From: an uncultured Eubacteriales bacterium
GTDB lineage: Bacteria > Bacillota > Clostridia > Christensenellales > Aristaeellaceae
Assembly: GCA_902795275.1 (NCBI GenBank)
Contig: CADBKQ010000014.1
Location: 1-57,859 of the forward strand
Direction: 5' to 3'
Length of the DNA: 57,859 nucleotides
The notes under the pieces were generated by a model that ran no database searches, was not told where the DNA came from, and worked only from the letters and a program-made list of their open reading frames with translations. Of the stretch, positions 1-9,411 are shown piece after piece. How positions within the stretch are numbered: the first letter of the stretch is position 1; every line of letters starts with the position of its first letter. A program made the translations under genes and the position numbers.

Positions 1-290
1 ATCCATTCTTCCAGGTATGCGTGCCGTGGCTTTTCTCAAAGATCGTATTCTTTTTTTCGCTCCTCCTGTGGTAGAGTGATGAGGAAATCAGCCGCAGGCC
101 GATTGTCCGTCCAGCCGGGCCGCGTATGCGAGCACGGCTGGCATCATGGAATAATCAGCCTATCAAGGCTCAGAGAAGGGCTCCGCATAGCCGCGAAGCC
201 CTTCCTGCCACAGATGAGCCATCCAGCTATGCTGTATTCAGGCGGTTTGAAACCAACCCTTTACAGCATAACTCTGAATCGTATTAGCTG
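1..290. other. Non-coding left edge, nothing recognised
   Basis: No reading frame with a ribosome binding site or family resemblance is visible on either strand. It lies downstream of the zinc-binding lipoprotein gene, so it may hold the 3' end of that transcript, but I see no convincing terminator hairpin. A neighbouring gene beyond the window edge cannot be excluded. Confidence 0.4.
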
Positions 291-1184
291 TTACTTGCTC
301 TCCCCCAGCGCTTGCCGGAGCACGTCCAGGTTCCGGCGCATCGTGTCCTCATAGGCGGTCAGGGCGCCGTCGCCGGTGACGAGCGGATCCAGTTCATACA
401 CCCGCGCGCCGGTCTCCTGGGCGACGGTGCGCAGGGCGGTGTTTTCATACTGGGGCTCGGAGAACAGCGGCGGATTGCCCGCCTCCTTCACCTGCTGAAT
501 CACCCGCTTGAGCATCCGGGGCGAGATCGGTTCGTCTGGCTCCAGGGCCACCACCGCCGCCACTTCCAGGCCGTAAGCCTTGGCAAAATAAGGAAACGCC
601 TCGTGGAAGGTGACGATCTTTTTATTCGGCAGCGCCGCGATGGCTTCCCGCAGCTCCGCGTCCAGCGCTTCCAGCCGGGCGATGTACTGTTCCGCGTTGG
701 CGCGAATTTGCTCCGCTTTGTCCGGCAGCAGCTCGCTCAGGCCGTCCCGCAGGTTTTTCACCATCTGAACGGCGTTCTGCGGGGCCAGCCAGATGTGGGC
801 GTTGTATTCGCCGTGGTCGTGTTCCTCTCCCTCCTCGGCCAGCAGTTCCACGCCCTGGGAGCAGTCGATGATTTTCAGGCTGGGGAACTGGCCCGCCAGA
901 TCCGGCAGAAAGCTTTCCATGCCCGCGCCGTTCACCAGCAGCGCCTGGGCCTTCGCCAGGGCCTTCATGTCGCTGGTGAGCAGCTGATAGTCGTGCAGGC
1001 AGCCGGTGGCGGGCGGCGTCATGGAGGACAGCCTGACGCCCTCCACCCCGTCCAGCACGTTTTCCGCCAGGATGTAAACGGGATAAAACGTCGCCATCAC
1101 GGACACATCTTCCGCCGCCGCGCCGCACCCGGCCAGGGGCAGAAGCAAAAGCAGGCTCAGACAAAACGCAATGATCCTTTTCAT
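291..1184 (-). CDS. znuA: Zinc/manganese ABC transporter substrate-binding lipoprotein (ZnuA/AdcA type)
   Basis: The 297-residue protein begins with a lipoprotein signal ending in the lipobox LAGC, so it should be acylated and tethered outside the membrane. It then shows the cluster A-I fold of metal-binding receptors: a DVSVMATFYPVY start, metal-ligand histidines in CLHDYQ, AHIWLAP and FHEAFPYF, and a late acidic ligand region around YELDPL. A short acidic, histidine-containing loop (EEGEEHDHGEY, near residue 120) matches the loop of zinc receptors, though manganese cannot be excluded. I chose the ATG at 1184 because it opens the signal peptide; an upstream in-frame start would add a non-signal extension. 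No permease or ATPase gene is next to it, so the receptor appears orphaned here or its partners lie elsewhere. Confidence 0.85.
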   Translation of the reverse strand: MKRIIAFCLSLLLLLPLAGCGAAAEDVSVMATFYPVYILAENVLDGVEGVRLSSMTPPATGCLHDYQLLTSDMKALAKAQALLVNGAGMESFLPDLAGQFPSLKIIDCSQGVELLAEEGEEHDHGEYNAHIWLAPQNAVQMVKNLRDGLSELLPDKAEQIRANAEQYIARLEALDAELREAIAALPNKKIVTFHEAFPYFAKAYGLEVAAVVALEPDEPISPRMLKRVIQQVKEAGNPPLFSEPQYENTALRTVAQETGARVYELDPLVTGDGALTAYEDTMRRNLDVLRQALGESK

Positions 1185-1224
1185 ACGCGGTTCCTTTCCG
1201 CGGGCCGCATCCGCCCGCAAGGCC

Positions 1225-1252
1225 AGTATACCGCATTTTGCGGGAAAGTAAA
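1225..1252 (-). promoter_or_regulatory. Likely promoter of the zinc receptor gene
   Basis: On the minus strand TTTACT (1252-1247) and TATACT (1230-1225) are separated by 16 bases. The spacer contains the palindrome CCGCATTTTGCGG, a plausible repressor site for a metal regulator, which is inference. Confidence 0.5.
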
Positions 1253-1290
1253 GGGGAAAAAAGAAAAAAGCGCATCCGGGAAGGATGCGC
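1252..1290 (-). terminator. Intrinsic terminator after gdhA
   Basis: Reading leftward, a perfect 8-bp stem GCGCATCC/GGATGCGC with a 5-base loop (1270-1290) is followed by a T-rich run (TTTTTTCTTTTTT). It begins 17 bases past the gdhA stop. Confidence 0.85.
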
Positions 1291-1306
1291 CAATGAAATC
1301 AATGAA

Positions 1307-3073
<1,767 letters not shown>

Positions 3074-3084
<11 letters not shown>

Positions 3085-3328
3085 ACTTCGCCCGCAGCCC
3101 CGCCAGGTTTGCTTTCGCGTCCTTGACCCGGCCCGCCTGAAGATCGGCTTCCGCTTCCATCATTTTCTCATAGACGGTATACAGCCGGATGCGGTCATAG
3201 ACCTCGGCGCTCATGATGACCATATCGTTATACCCGTTCTTGGTGACAAAAATCGGCGCGCCCGTCTGCTTGCAGAGGGCGGAGATCTCCGCCGTGTTTT
3301 TCAGGTCTCGAATGGGAATGCACGTCAT
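3074..3328 (-). CDS. Phd/YefM-family antitoxin
   Basis: The 84-residue protein starts MTCIPIRDLKNTAEISALC, typical of the Phd/YefM DNA-binding domain, followed by the conserved VTKNGYNDMVIMSAEVYD stretch. The C-terminal third (EADLQAGRVKDAKANL) would wrap around the toxin. It should repress its own promoter and neutralise the RelE/ParE protein encoded just downstream. The ATG at 3328 follows a GGAGGCGGG ribosome site. The gene has a strong promoter immediately upstream and a terminator after the toxin, so the pair is a self-contained module. Confidence 0.85.
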
Positions 3329-3350
3329 GTTCCCGCCTCCTTGTGGCCTT

Positions 3351-3379
3351 ATTATACCACGGCGGAGCGTTTCACGCAA
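3351..3379 (-). promoter_or_regulatory. Toxin-antitoxin promoter
   Basis: TTGCGT (3379-3374) and TATAAT (3356-3351) with a 17-base spacer, in the short gap after the ABC exporter gene. Autorepression by the antitoxin is expected for the family. Confidence 0.7.
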
Positions 3380-3387
3380 GGGGTTTA

Positions 3388-5238
3388 TTACGCTCCTTCC
3401 GCGCGGCCCAGAATCTCCATGGCCTGTTCCTCCTGGAACTGGTTGGTGTACAGGCTGTAATACGCGCCGCGTTTGCGCAGCAGCTCCTGGTGGGTGCCCA
3501 TTTCCTTGATCTTCCCGTCGTCGATGACCAGGATGCGGTCGGCGCTGCGGACGGTGGACAGGCGGTGGGCGATGATGAAAGAGGTGCGGCCGGACAGCAC
3601 CTTCGTGATCGCGTTCTGGATGATCTGCTCGGTCTGGGTGTCCACGGAGGAGGTGGCTTCGTCCAGCACGAAGATGCGCGGGTCAGCCAGCACAGCCCGG
3701 GCGAAGGAAATCAGCTGCTTTTCCCCGGTGGACAGGCGGCTGCCGCCCTCGCCCACGTCGGAATCGTAGCCCTTGTCCATCCGGAGGATGAAGGGCTCGG
3801 CGTTCACCAGCCGCGCGGCTTCCTCGATTTCCTCGTCGGAGGCGTCCAGCCGGGCGTAGCGGATGTTGTCCCGCACGGTGCCGGAGAACAAGCGCGGCTC
3901 CTGGAGCACGTAGCCCAGGTTGCTTTGCAGCCAGAGCTGGCTGCGCTCCTTGTAGTTCACCCCGTCGATTTTGATTTCGCCCGCCGTGGGCTCGTAGAAC
4001 CGGCAAATCAGGTTCACCACGGTACTTTTGCCCGCGCCTGTCGGGCCCACCAGGGCGATGGTCTCCCCCGCCTTGATTTTCAGGTTGAAGTCGGACAGGA
4101 CTCTTTCGCCCTCTTTATACTGGAAATCCACGTGGCAGAACTCCACGTCGCCGTGGAGGGCGGGCCAGTTTTCCTTTTTGGGGTGGAAGTTGTCGCCGAA
4201 CACCGCCTCCACCTCGGGAGAATCCACGATGTCCGGTTCCGTTTCCAGCAGGGTCAGCACCCGTTCCGCCGCCGCCTGGGCGGATTGGAGCTCCGCGAAC
4301 ACGTTGGCGATGTTGCGGATGGGCTCGAAGAACTGCACGGTGTAGTTGACGAACAATTGCAGCACGCCCAGGGTCATGCCGCCGATGAGCACCTCCTGCC
4401 CGCCCTTCCACAGGGCGTAGGCGGTGGCCAGGGAACCCAGCGCCACCACGATGGGCAGGTACACGGCGGACAGGGACGCGGCGCGGACGGAGGACTTCTT
4501 CATGTCCCTCGTCAGGACGGTGAATTCCTGCATGTTCTGTTCCTCGCGCACCAGGGTCTTGGTGGTTTTCGCGCCCATGATGCCCTCGTTGAAGGCGCCG
4601 GTGATCTGGCTGTTGGTCTTGCGCACGGCGCGGTAGGCTTTCAGAATCTTCTGCTGGAACCACCAGCTGACGATGGCCAGCGGCGGCACCACCAGCAGCA
4701 CCATCAGGGTCAGCTTCACGTTGTGGGCGAACATGGCGGCGCTGGTGGCCACGATCATCACCGCGCCCCAGGCCAGGTCCAGCAGCGACCAGCCGATGGT
4801 CTCGCCCAGGCGCTGGGTGTCGCTGGTCATGCGGCTCATGAGGTAGCCCACGGGCATGCGGTCATAGTAGGAAAAGGGCAGCTCCTGGAGCTTGCGGAAG
4901 GCCTGCTTGCGGATGGTGTAGCACACGCCGACCTCGATCTTGCCGCCCAGGTACAGGAAATAAAAGATGTTCGCCACCTGCACCAGCAGCACCAGGGCGT
5001 ACATGAGCACGAACACAGGCACGCCCTCTATGGTGCCGGGACGGTCCAGGGCGGGGATGAAATGGTCGATGGCGTAGGTGGTCATTAAGGGGAAGATCAC
5101 GTCGCAGGCCGCCGTGATCCCCATGACCGCCATCAGCTTGTACAGGTCTTTGTGGTATTCCTTCGCGTATTGCAGGATCTTCCGCCACAGGCTCAGGGAA
5201 AAGCGCTGGGTGTAGTCCTTTTCTTCGATCTGTTGCAT
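3388..5238 (-). CDS. Heterodimeric ABC exporter, subunit with the catalytic Walker B
   Basis: A 616-residue half-transporter with six membrane segments in residues ~35-330 followed by a nucleotide-binding domain. The domain has Walker A GPTGAGKST, a normal Walker B with catalytic glutamate (IFVLDEATSSVD) and an H-loop histidine (IIAHRLSTV). Its signature motif, however, reads LSTGEKQL instead of LSGGQ. The neighbouring upstream half-transporter has the opposite pattern, so together they would form one consensus and one degenerate ATP site, as in BmrC/BmrD and TM287/288. It is therefore the partner in a type IV multidrug or lipid exporter. It is the downstream gene of the leader-controlled operon, but 259 bases of repeat DNA separate the two subunits. 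Confidence 0.9.
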   Translation of the reverse strand: MQQIEEKDYTQRFSLSLWRKILQYAKEYHKDLYKLMAVMGITAACDVIFPLMTTYAIDHFIPALDRPGTIEGVPVFVLMYALVLLVQVANIFYFLYLGGKIEVGVCYTIRKQAFRKLQELPFSYYDRMPVGYLMSRMTSDTQRLGETIGWSLLDLAWGAVMIVATSAAMFAHNVKLTLMVLLVVPPLAIVSWWFQQKILKAYRAVRKTNSQITGAFNEGIMGAKTTKTLVREEQNMQEFTVLTRDMKKSSVRAASLSAVYLPIVVALGSLATAYALWKGGQEVLIGGMTLGVLQLFVNYTVQFFEPIRNIANVFAELQSAQAAAERVLTLLETEPDIVDSPEVEAVFGDNFHPKKENWPALHGDVEFCHVDFQYKEGERVLSDFNLKIKAGETIALVGPTGAGKSTVVNLICRFYEPTAGEIKIDGVNYKERSQLWLQSNLGYVLQEPRLFSGTVRDNIRYARLDASDEEIEEAARLVNAEPFILRMDKGYDSDVGEGGSRLSTGEKQLISFARAVLADPRIFVLDEATSSVDTQTEQIIQNAITKVLSGRTSFIIAHRLSTVRSADRILVIDDGKIKEMGTHQELLRKRGAYYSLYTNQFQEEQAMEILGRAEGA

Positions 5239-5263
5239 GAAGGTTCACTTCCTTTGTTGAGCG

Positions 5264-5305
5264 AATAGGGAATAGGGATTAGGGATTAGGGATTAGGGAT
5301 TAGGG
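5264..5305. repeat. Heptamer array (AATAGGG/ATTAGGG)
   Basis: Six tandem 7-base units, two AATAGGG then four ATTAGGG, lie just upstream of the downstream ABC subunit. It abuts a palindromic element on the right. Confidence 0.9.
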
Positions 5306-5314
5306 GGGGGCCCA

Positions 5315-5480
5315 CCAAAAGCCTTCCCCTTGAGGGGAAGGTGGGCCGCGCGGAACCAAGCTGGAGAGAGGATGCAAGACAATTCGCGCGGCTCGGATGA
5401 GGTGGCCTCGTTCCTGCCGCTTCGGGGAACACCTCATCCGGCGCTACGCGCCACCTTCCCCTCAAGGGGAAGGCTTTTGG
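5315..5480. repeat. Palindromic CCAAAAGCC element, long form
   Basis: A 166-base element with perfect 30-base inverted ends, beginning CCAAAAGCCTTCCCCTTGAG and ending with its reverse complement. An inner pair, CGGATGAGGTGG and CACCTCATCCGGCG, is also inverted. No coding sequence is inside, so it resembles a MITE-like, non-autonomous element. Related copies are at 33396 and, shortened to the outer hairpin, at 45502 and 51339. Confidence 0.85.
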
Positions 5481-5497
5481 GCAGCTCCGTATACTGA

Positions 5498-7309
5498 TTA
5501 CGCTGTTTTATCCGCCTTAAACTCCTCTTCCAGCGCGGTCTGGATATTGAAAATCTTGCTGTACAGGCCGGGCTGGTGGATCAGTTCTTCGTGGGTGCCC
5601 TGCTGGGTCACTTTGCCGTCCTCCATCACCAGGATCAAGTTGGCCTGGGACAGGGTGACGATGCGGTGGCTGATGATGAGGGTGGTGGTGTCGCGGCTGC
5701 GCTTTTTCAGCGCGGCGCGAATCTGGGCGTCGGTCTCCGTGTCCACGGCGGACAGGGAATCGTCGAAAATCAGGATGTCGTTGTCCTTCATCAGCGTGCG
5801 GGCGATGGCGACGCGCTGCTTCTGCCCGCCGGAGAGGGTCACGCCCCGCTCGCCCACCAGCGTATCAAAGCCCTTGTCGCTTTCTAAGATGAATTCCTTC
5901 GCCGCCGCGTCGGTCACGGCCCGGTCGATGTCCGCGTCCGTGGCGTCCTTCCGGGCGATGGCGACGTTCTCCTTCAGCGTCTTGGAATAGAGGAAAGGCT
6001 CTTGCAGCACCAGGCCCACCCGGGAGCGCAGGTAATGCCGGTCGATCTCGTTGATGGGCGTGCCGCCGATGCGAATTTCGCCCCGCTCCACGTCAAACAA
6101 TCTTTGAATCAGGTGCACGACGGTGGATTTGCCGCTGCCCGTCGCGCCTAAGATGGCGACGGTCTTTCCGGCAGGGATGGTGAAGCTCATGTCGCTGAGC
6201 ACGTCCCGGCCCTCCGCGTAGCCGAAGGACACATGGTCGAACACAATGTCGCCCTTGAGGGACGGCTTCTTGGCGTCAGGTTCCTCCGGCTCCTCAGGCA
6301 CGCCCAAAATCTCCTGAATACGGTCCATGGCCACCTTGCTCTTGCCCGCGTCGGAAAGGATGCGGCCCAGCTGCCGGATGGGCCAGAGCAGCTTCCAGAT
6401 GTAGGTGGTGAAGATGATCAGCCCGCCCACGGTGATTTCCCCTTGGATGGCGAAGTACACGCAGGCCAGCAGGGTCAGCATGGACTGAGTCATGGACAGG
6501 AAATCGCTGGTGGCCCAGTACACGGCCAGCAGGTTGCAGAGCTTGAAGGTCTTTTTCCGGAAGTCGGCGGAGACCTTTTCGAACTTCTCTACCTCATATT
6601 CCTGCTGCCCGAAGGCCCGCACCACCCGCACGCCGGTCAAATTCTCCTGCAAGACGGCGCTCATCTTTCCCTCGGCCTCGTCGGAGAGGCGGAAGTTTTT
6701 GATCACCCAGCGGAAGAACAGCCAGGCGAACAGGAACAGCCCCGGGATCATGATCATGCTGATGAGCGTGATCTTCACGTTCTCCCCGAACATGTACAGC
6801 AGCGCAATCGTGATCGCCAGCAGCGCGTTCACCACCTGCATGAGCTGCATGGATAGGAAGCGGCGCACCGTTTCCACGTCGCTGGTGCAGCGCTGCACCA
6901 GGTCGCCGGTCTCGGCCTTCACGTGGTAGGAGAAGGGCAGGTTCTGGATGTGGCTGTACAGGCTTTCCCGCAGGGTGAGCGATACGTTTTCCCCTGCCAC
7001 GGCCTGTGCCCGGCCTTTGCCATAGCCAAACACGCCGCTTAAAATGTTGAGCCCCACCAGCGCCAGGCCCATGATCCACAGGTTCCGGGCCATGAACGCC
7101 GGCCCGCCCAGGCTGTCGATCCAGGCGTTGACGAACCCCGGCATGCGGCTGGGCTTGCCCTGCAAGTAATAATCCAGGGTTTCCGCCAGCAGCACCGGCG
7201 TGATGAACTCAATCGCCACGGTCACGACGGTACACAAAAGCGCGGCGATAAGATGCCATTTGTTGTCCCGAATCAGCTTCCGCATCATGTGCGGGTAACG
7301 CTGTTCCAT
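5498..7309 (-). CDS. Heterodimeric ABC exporter, subunit with the degenerate Walker B
   Basis: A 603-residue half-transporter with six membrane segments in the first ~320 residues and a nucleotide-binding domain. It has Walker A GATGSGKST, canonical signature LSGGQKQRVAIA and H-loop IISHRIVTL, but the residue after the Walker B aspartate is D rather than E (ILIFDDSLSAVD). That change makes one ATP site slow or inactive and is typical of the BmrC/TM287 side of a heterodimer. Substrate is unknown; drugs or lipids are usual for the group. The ATG at 7309 follows GGGAGGG. A leader peptide and terminator immediately upstream indicate attenuation control, as described for bmrCD of Bacillus subtilis. 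Confidence 0.9.
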   Translation of the reverse strand: MEQRYPHMMRKLIRDNKWHLIAALLCTVVTVAIEFITPVLLAETLDYYLQGKPSRMPGFVNAWIDSLGGPAFMARNLWIMGLALVGLNILSGVFGYGKGRAQAVAGENVSLTLRESLYSHIQNLPFSYHVKAETGDLVQRCTSDVETVRRFLSMQLMQVVNALLAITIALLYMFGENVKITLISMIMIPGLFLFAWLFFRWVIKNFRLSDEAEGKMSAVLQENLTGVRVVRAFGQQEYEVEKFEKVSADFRKKTFKLCNLLAVYWATSDFLSMTQSMLTLLACVYFAIQGEITVGGLIIFTTYIWKLLWPIRQLGRILSDAGKSKVAMDRIQEILGVPEEPEEPDAKKPSLKGDIVFDHVSFGYAEGRDVLSDMSFTIPAGKTVAILGATGSGKSTVVHLIQRLFDVERGEIRIGGTPINEIDRHYLRSRVGLVLQEPFLYSKTLKENVAIARKDATDADIDRAVTDAAAKEFILESDKGFDTLVGERGVTLSGGQKQRVAIARTLMKDNDILIFDDSLSAVDTETDAQIRAALKKRSRDTTTLIISHRIVTLSQANLILVMEDGKVTQQGTHEELIHQPGLYSKIFNIQTALEEEFKADKTA

Positions 7310-7335
7310 TTTGAATCCCTCCCTTGGGAATGTAA

Positions 7336-7371
7336 TGAAAAAAGGCCATCGGCTTTTGCAGCCGATGGCCT
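7336..7371 (-). terminator. Attenuator terminator upstream of the ABC exporter operon
   Basis: A perfect 12-bp stem AGGCCATCGGCT/AGCCGATGGCCT with a 5-base loop is followed by TTTTTT, only 27 bases before the exporter start codon. It lies between the leader peptide and the transporter, so read-through would be required for expression. A second, bulged hairpin of about 13 pairs overlaps the leader stop codon (about 7377-7409). Confidence 0.85.
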
Positions 7372-7404
7372 GGAAAAACTGTTGTCATTTGCCCTCAGGC
7401 AAGA

Positions 7405-7515
7405 CTAACAGACCACAGGCGGCCGCAAAAAAGCGCAGAAACGCACAGCGAAAAGGACAGACTTCGCCCTTTGAACGTTCATACCGAGCTGGATGAAATA
7501 CAGATTCATGGTCAT
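7405..7515 (-). CDS. Leader peptide of the ABC exporter operon (36 residues)
   Basis: A short frame begins ATGACCATG at 7515 behind a strong AAGGAGG site and a consensus promoter, and ends in TAG at 7405. The peptide starts MTMNLYFIQLGMNVQRAK and ends CAFLRPPVVC. No known domain is expected. The strong start signals, the position 33 bases before an intrinsic terminator, and the downstream multidrug-type heterodimeric exporter all fit ribosome-mediated transcription attenuation, as shown for the bmrB leader of bmrCD. The proline pair and arginines near the end could be a stalling site, which is inference. A longer overlapping frame on the same strand lacks a ribosome site and is judged spurious. 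Confidence 0.7.
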   Translation of the reverse strand: MTMNLYFIQLGMNVQRAKSVLFAVRFCAFLRPPVVC

Positions 7516-7550
7516 CTTTGCGGCCTCCTTTCTTCTTAAATTTCAGGAAC

Positions 7551-7579
7551 AGTATAAGGGATAACAACTGCATTGTCAA
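7551..7579 (-). promoter_or_regulatory. Promoter of the leader peptide-exporter operon
   Basis: A perfect TTGACA (7579-7574) and TATACT (7556-7551) are separated by 17 bases, 36 bases before the leader start codon. It is one of the strongest promoters in the window. Confidence 0.8.
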
Positions 7580-7639
7580 CCCATATTTCAGGATATTTTT
7601 GTATACATTTTTGCAATGGTTCAGACGCTTCTTTCCTAG

Positions 7640-7741
7640 TTCTAAGTTCTTAGTTCTAAGCTCTTTGTTGTATTCGACAGAATAGCATCTTGTTTTATTC
7701 ATTACATTAAGCTTAGAACTTGGAACTTAGAACTTGGAACT
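7640..7741. repeat. Inverted pair of heptamer arrays (TTCTAAG / CTTAGAA)
   Basis: Three TTCTAAG-type units (7640-7660) and four CTTAGAA/CTTGGAA units (7712-7741) are reverse complements of each other, about 50 bases apart. The period is exactly 7. The pair lies between the exporter leader promoter and spoIIGA, whose genes diverge. The rest of the 7516-7885 gap holds the exporter promoter and possible Spo0A sites. Confidence 0.8.
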
Positions 7742-7808
7742 CGTTAAGACTCCTGCGCCATGGAACCATGACTGAACGGATAACAAAATTGAAAATCGCC
7801 CGGTCTTT

Positions 7809-7864
7809 TTCGACCTTGTTTGCATCCGTTTTCGACGCCCGCGGAAGGCGCACTGCTCTATACT
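7809..7864 (+). promoter_or_regulatory. Possible Spo0A-controlled promoter of spoIIGA-sigE
   Basis: Two near-consensus 0A boxes, TTCGACC (7809-7815) and TTCGACG (7831-7837), are 22 bases apart, and TATACT lies at 7859-7864, 21 bases after the second box. Bacillus subtilis spoIIG has 0A boxes and an unusually long -35/-10 spacing. Each box matches TTCGACA at six of seven positions; assignment is inference. Confidence 0.45.
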
Positions 7865-7885
7865 TCGCATCGGAGGACAGGCAAA

Positions 7886-8644
7886 ATGCGGGTGTATGGT
7901 GAAGCGTATCTGTTCATGAATTTCTGGATGGATTTTCTTTCGCTGCTGCTGGCGGCGCGGCTGCGGCGGGCGCGGTTTCACGGCCTGCGGGCCGCGGCGG
8001 GCGCAGCGCTGGGGGCGGCGTACGCGCTGCTGGCCTGGACGGGAAGCGGGCTGCTTCGCGGGTTTCCGTTTCTGCTGACCGCCATGCTGTGCGTCACGGT
8101 GCTGGCCTTTGGCAGGACAGGATTCGCGCTTTTTCCCTGGGTGTTTGCTTCGTCCCTGCTGCTGTGCGGCCTGGCGGATGCCTTGCTGCATCAAGGCGCG
8201 TCCGCCGCCGCGGTGCTGTTTCTCAGCGGGTTCTGTGTGCTGGGATTCTGCTTTCTGCGCGGCAGGCAGGCGGCAGGGAAGGACGGCGGCTGCGCTGTGC
8301 GGGTGATGTATCGGGGACGGCGGGCCGTGCTTCCCGCCCTCCGGGACAGCGGCAACCGACTGTCGGACGGCATCGCGGGCCTGCCCGTGATCGTGGCCCC
8401 GGAAAAAAGGGTGGCGCGCCTGCTGCCGGCGGGCGTCCGGGCCGCCGATCTTGCCACGCTGCCCCCCGGCTGGCGGCTGCTGCCCATCCGCACGGCGGCG
8501 GGAGAAGGGACGCTCATGTGCTTCCGTCCGGACAGCGCGGAATTGGTGCAGGACGGGAAAGCGCGACAGGTTGAGGCGACCATCGCCATATCGGATTTTG
8601 CGGAGAAATCGGCGCTGGTGCCGGAAGAACTGTTCATCCTATAG
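7886..8644 (+). CDS. spoIIGA: Sporulation sigma-E processing protease SpoIIGA
   Basis: The 252-residue protein has about five membrane segments in residues 8-125 and a C-terminal aspartic-protease-like domain with the motif DSGN (residues 154-157). That is the catalytic site with which SpoIIGA dimers cut the pro-sequence off SigE in the mother cell after septation. The ATG at 7886 follows GGAGG; a longer frame starting 66 bases earlier would lack a ribosome site. The gene is only 15 bases ahead of sigE, the order known in Bacillus and Clostridium. It is somewhat shorter than the Bacillus protein (about 309 residues), mostly in the loops. Confidence 0.93.
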   Translation: MRVYGEAYLFMNFWMDFLSLLLAARLRRARFHGLRAAAGAALGAAYALLAWTGSGLLRGFPFLLTAMLCVTVLAFGRTGFALFPWVFASSLLLCGLADALLHQGASAAAVLFLSGFCVLGFCFLRGRQAAGKDGGCAVRVMYRGRRAVLPALRDSGNRLSDGIAGLPVIVAPEKRVARLLPAGVRAADLATLPPGWRLLPIRTAAGEGTLMCFRPDSAELVQDGKARQVEATIAISDFAEKSALVPEELFIL

Positions 8645-8659
8645 GAGGTTCAAACGCCA

Positions 8660-9370
8660 ATGCAGGCAAAGGAAATGAAAAAATGGATGCTGCTGTTCTT
8701 CTCCCGTTTGGGGACGAAGGGCGTGCATTATATCGGCGGGGCCGACCCGCTGCCCAAGCCCCTGACCCCGGAGGAAGAACTGGAGCTGGTTGCCCGGCTT
8801 CCCGGCGACGACGGCACCGTGCGCTCCGTGCTGATCGAGCGGAACCTGCGGCTGGTGGTGTTCATCGCCAAGAAGTTTGAAAACACGTCGGTGGGCATCG
8901 AGGACTTGATTTCCATCGGCACCATCGGGCTGATCAAGGCGGTGAACACCTTTGATCCCGGCAAGAAAATCAAGCTGGCGACGTATGCCAGCCGGTGCAT
9001 CGAAAACGAGGTGCTCATGTTTCTGCGCCACACCAGCAGGCTCAAATACGAAGTGTCGCTGGACGAACCGCTGAAAACCGACTGGGACGGCAACGAACTG
9101 CTGCTCTCCGACGTGCTGGGCACGGAAAGCGACCTGGTGTCCCGGGGCATCGAGGAGGACGCGGAAAAGCAGCTCTTGGGCAGCGCCCTGTCCCGCCTGT
9201 CCCCGCGGGAGCAGACCATCATGAAAATGCGCTTCGGCCTGGGCGGAGGCCGGGAGATGACCCAGAAGGAAGTGGCCGACCAGCTGGGCATCTCCCAATC
9301 CTATATCTCCCGCCTGGAAAAGCGTATTCTCTCCCGCCTGCAAAACGATATGCTGCGGGCGTCGGGCTGA
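8660..9370 (+). CDS. sigE: RNA polymerase sigma-E factor, mother-cell sporulation
   Basis: A 236-residue sigma-70 family member. The first ~30 residues form the membrane-associated pro-sequence, ending near [13 protein letters not shown] where SpoIIGA is known to cut. Region 2 has [19 protein letters not shown] and [20 protein letters not shown]; region 4 ends with [25 protein letters not shown], the helix-turn-helix reading -35 elements. Start ATG follows AGGAGG. In Bacillus sigG follows directly; here sigG lies about 35 kb away and pheST comes next with its own promoter. Confidence 0.96.
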   Translation: MQAKEMKKWMLLFFSRLGTKGVHYIGGADPLPKPLTPEEELELVARLPGDDGTVRSVLIERNLRLVVFIAKKFENTSVGIEDLISIGTIGLIKAVNTFDPGKKIKLATYASRCIENEVLMFLRHTSRLKYEVSLDEPLKTDWDGNELLLSDVLGTESDLVSRGIEEDAEKQLLGSALSRLSPREQTIMKMRFGLGGGREMTQKEVADQLGISQSYISRLEKRILSRLQNDMLRASG

Positions 9371-9379
9371 TTTTTGCGC

Positions 9380-9408
9380 TTGACCATTCCCGCGCCGCGT
9401 GGTATAAT
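9380..9408 (+). promoter_or_regulatory. Promoter of the pheST T-box transcript
   Basis: TTGACC (9380-9385) and a perfect TATAAT (9403-9408) with a 17-base spacer, ten bases past the sigE stop codon. Confidence 0.85.
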
Positions 9409-9411
9409 GCG

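Noticed and set aside
76..354. 92-codon frame at the left edge
   Set aside because: No ribosome site, composition not protein-like, and it runs into the 3' end of the lipoprotein gene.
3343..5088. Long open frame (581 codons) on the plus strand
   Set aside because: It is antisense to the ABC exporter subunit, has His/Gly/Val-rich low-complexity translation typical of GC-rich shadows, and no ribosome site.
7385..7702. 105-codon frame overlapping the exporter leader
   Set aside because: It lacks a ribosome site, crosses the promoter, and a well-initiated 36-codon frame in another phase explains the region better.
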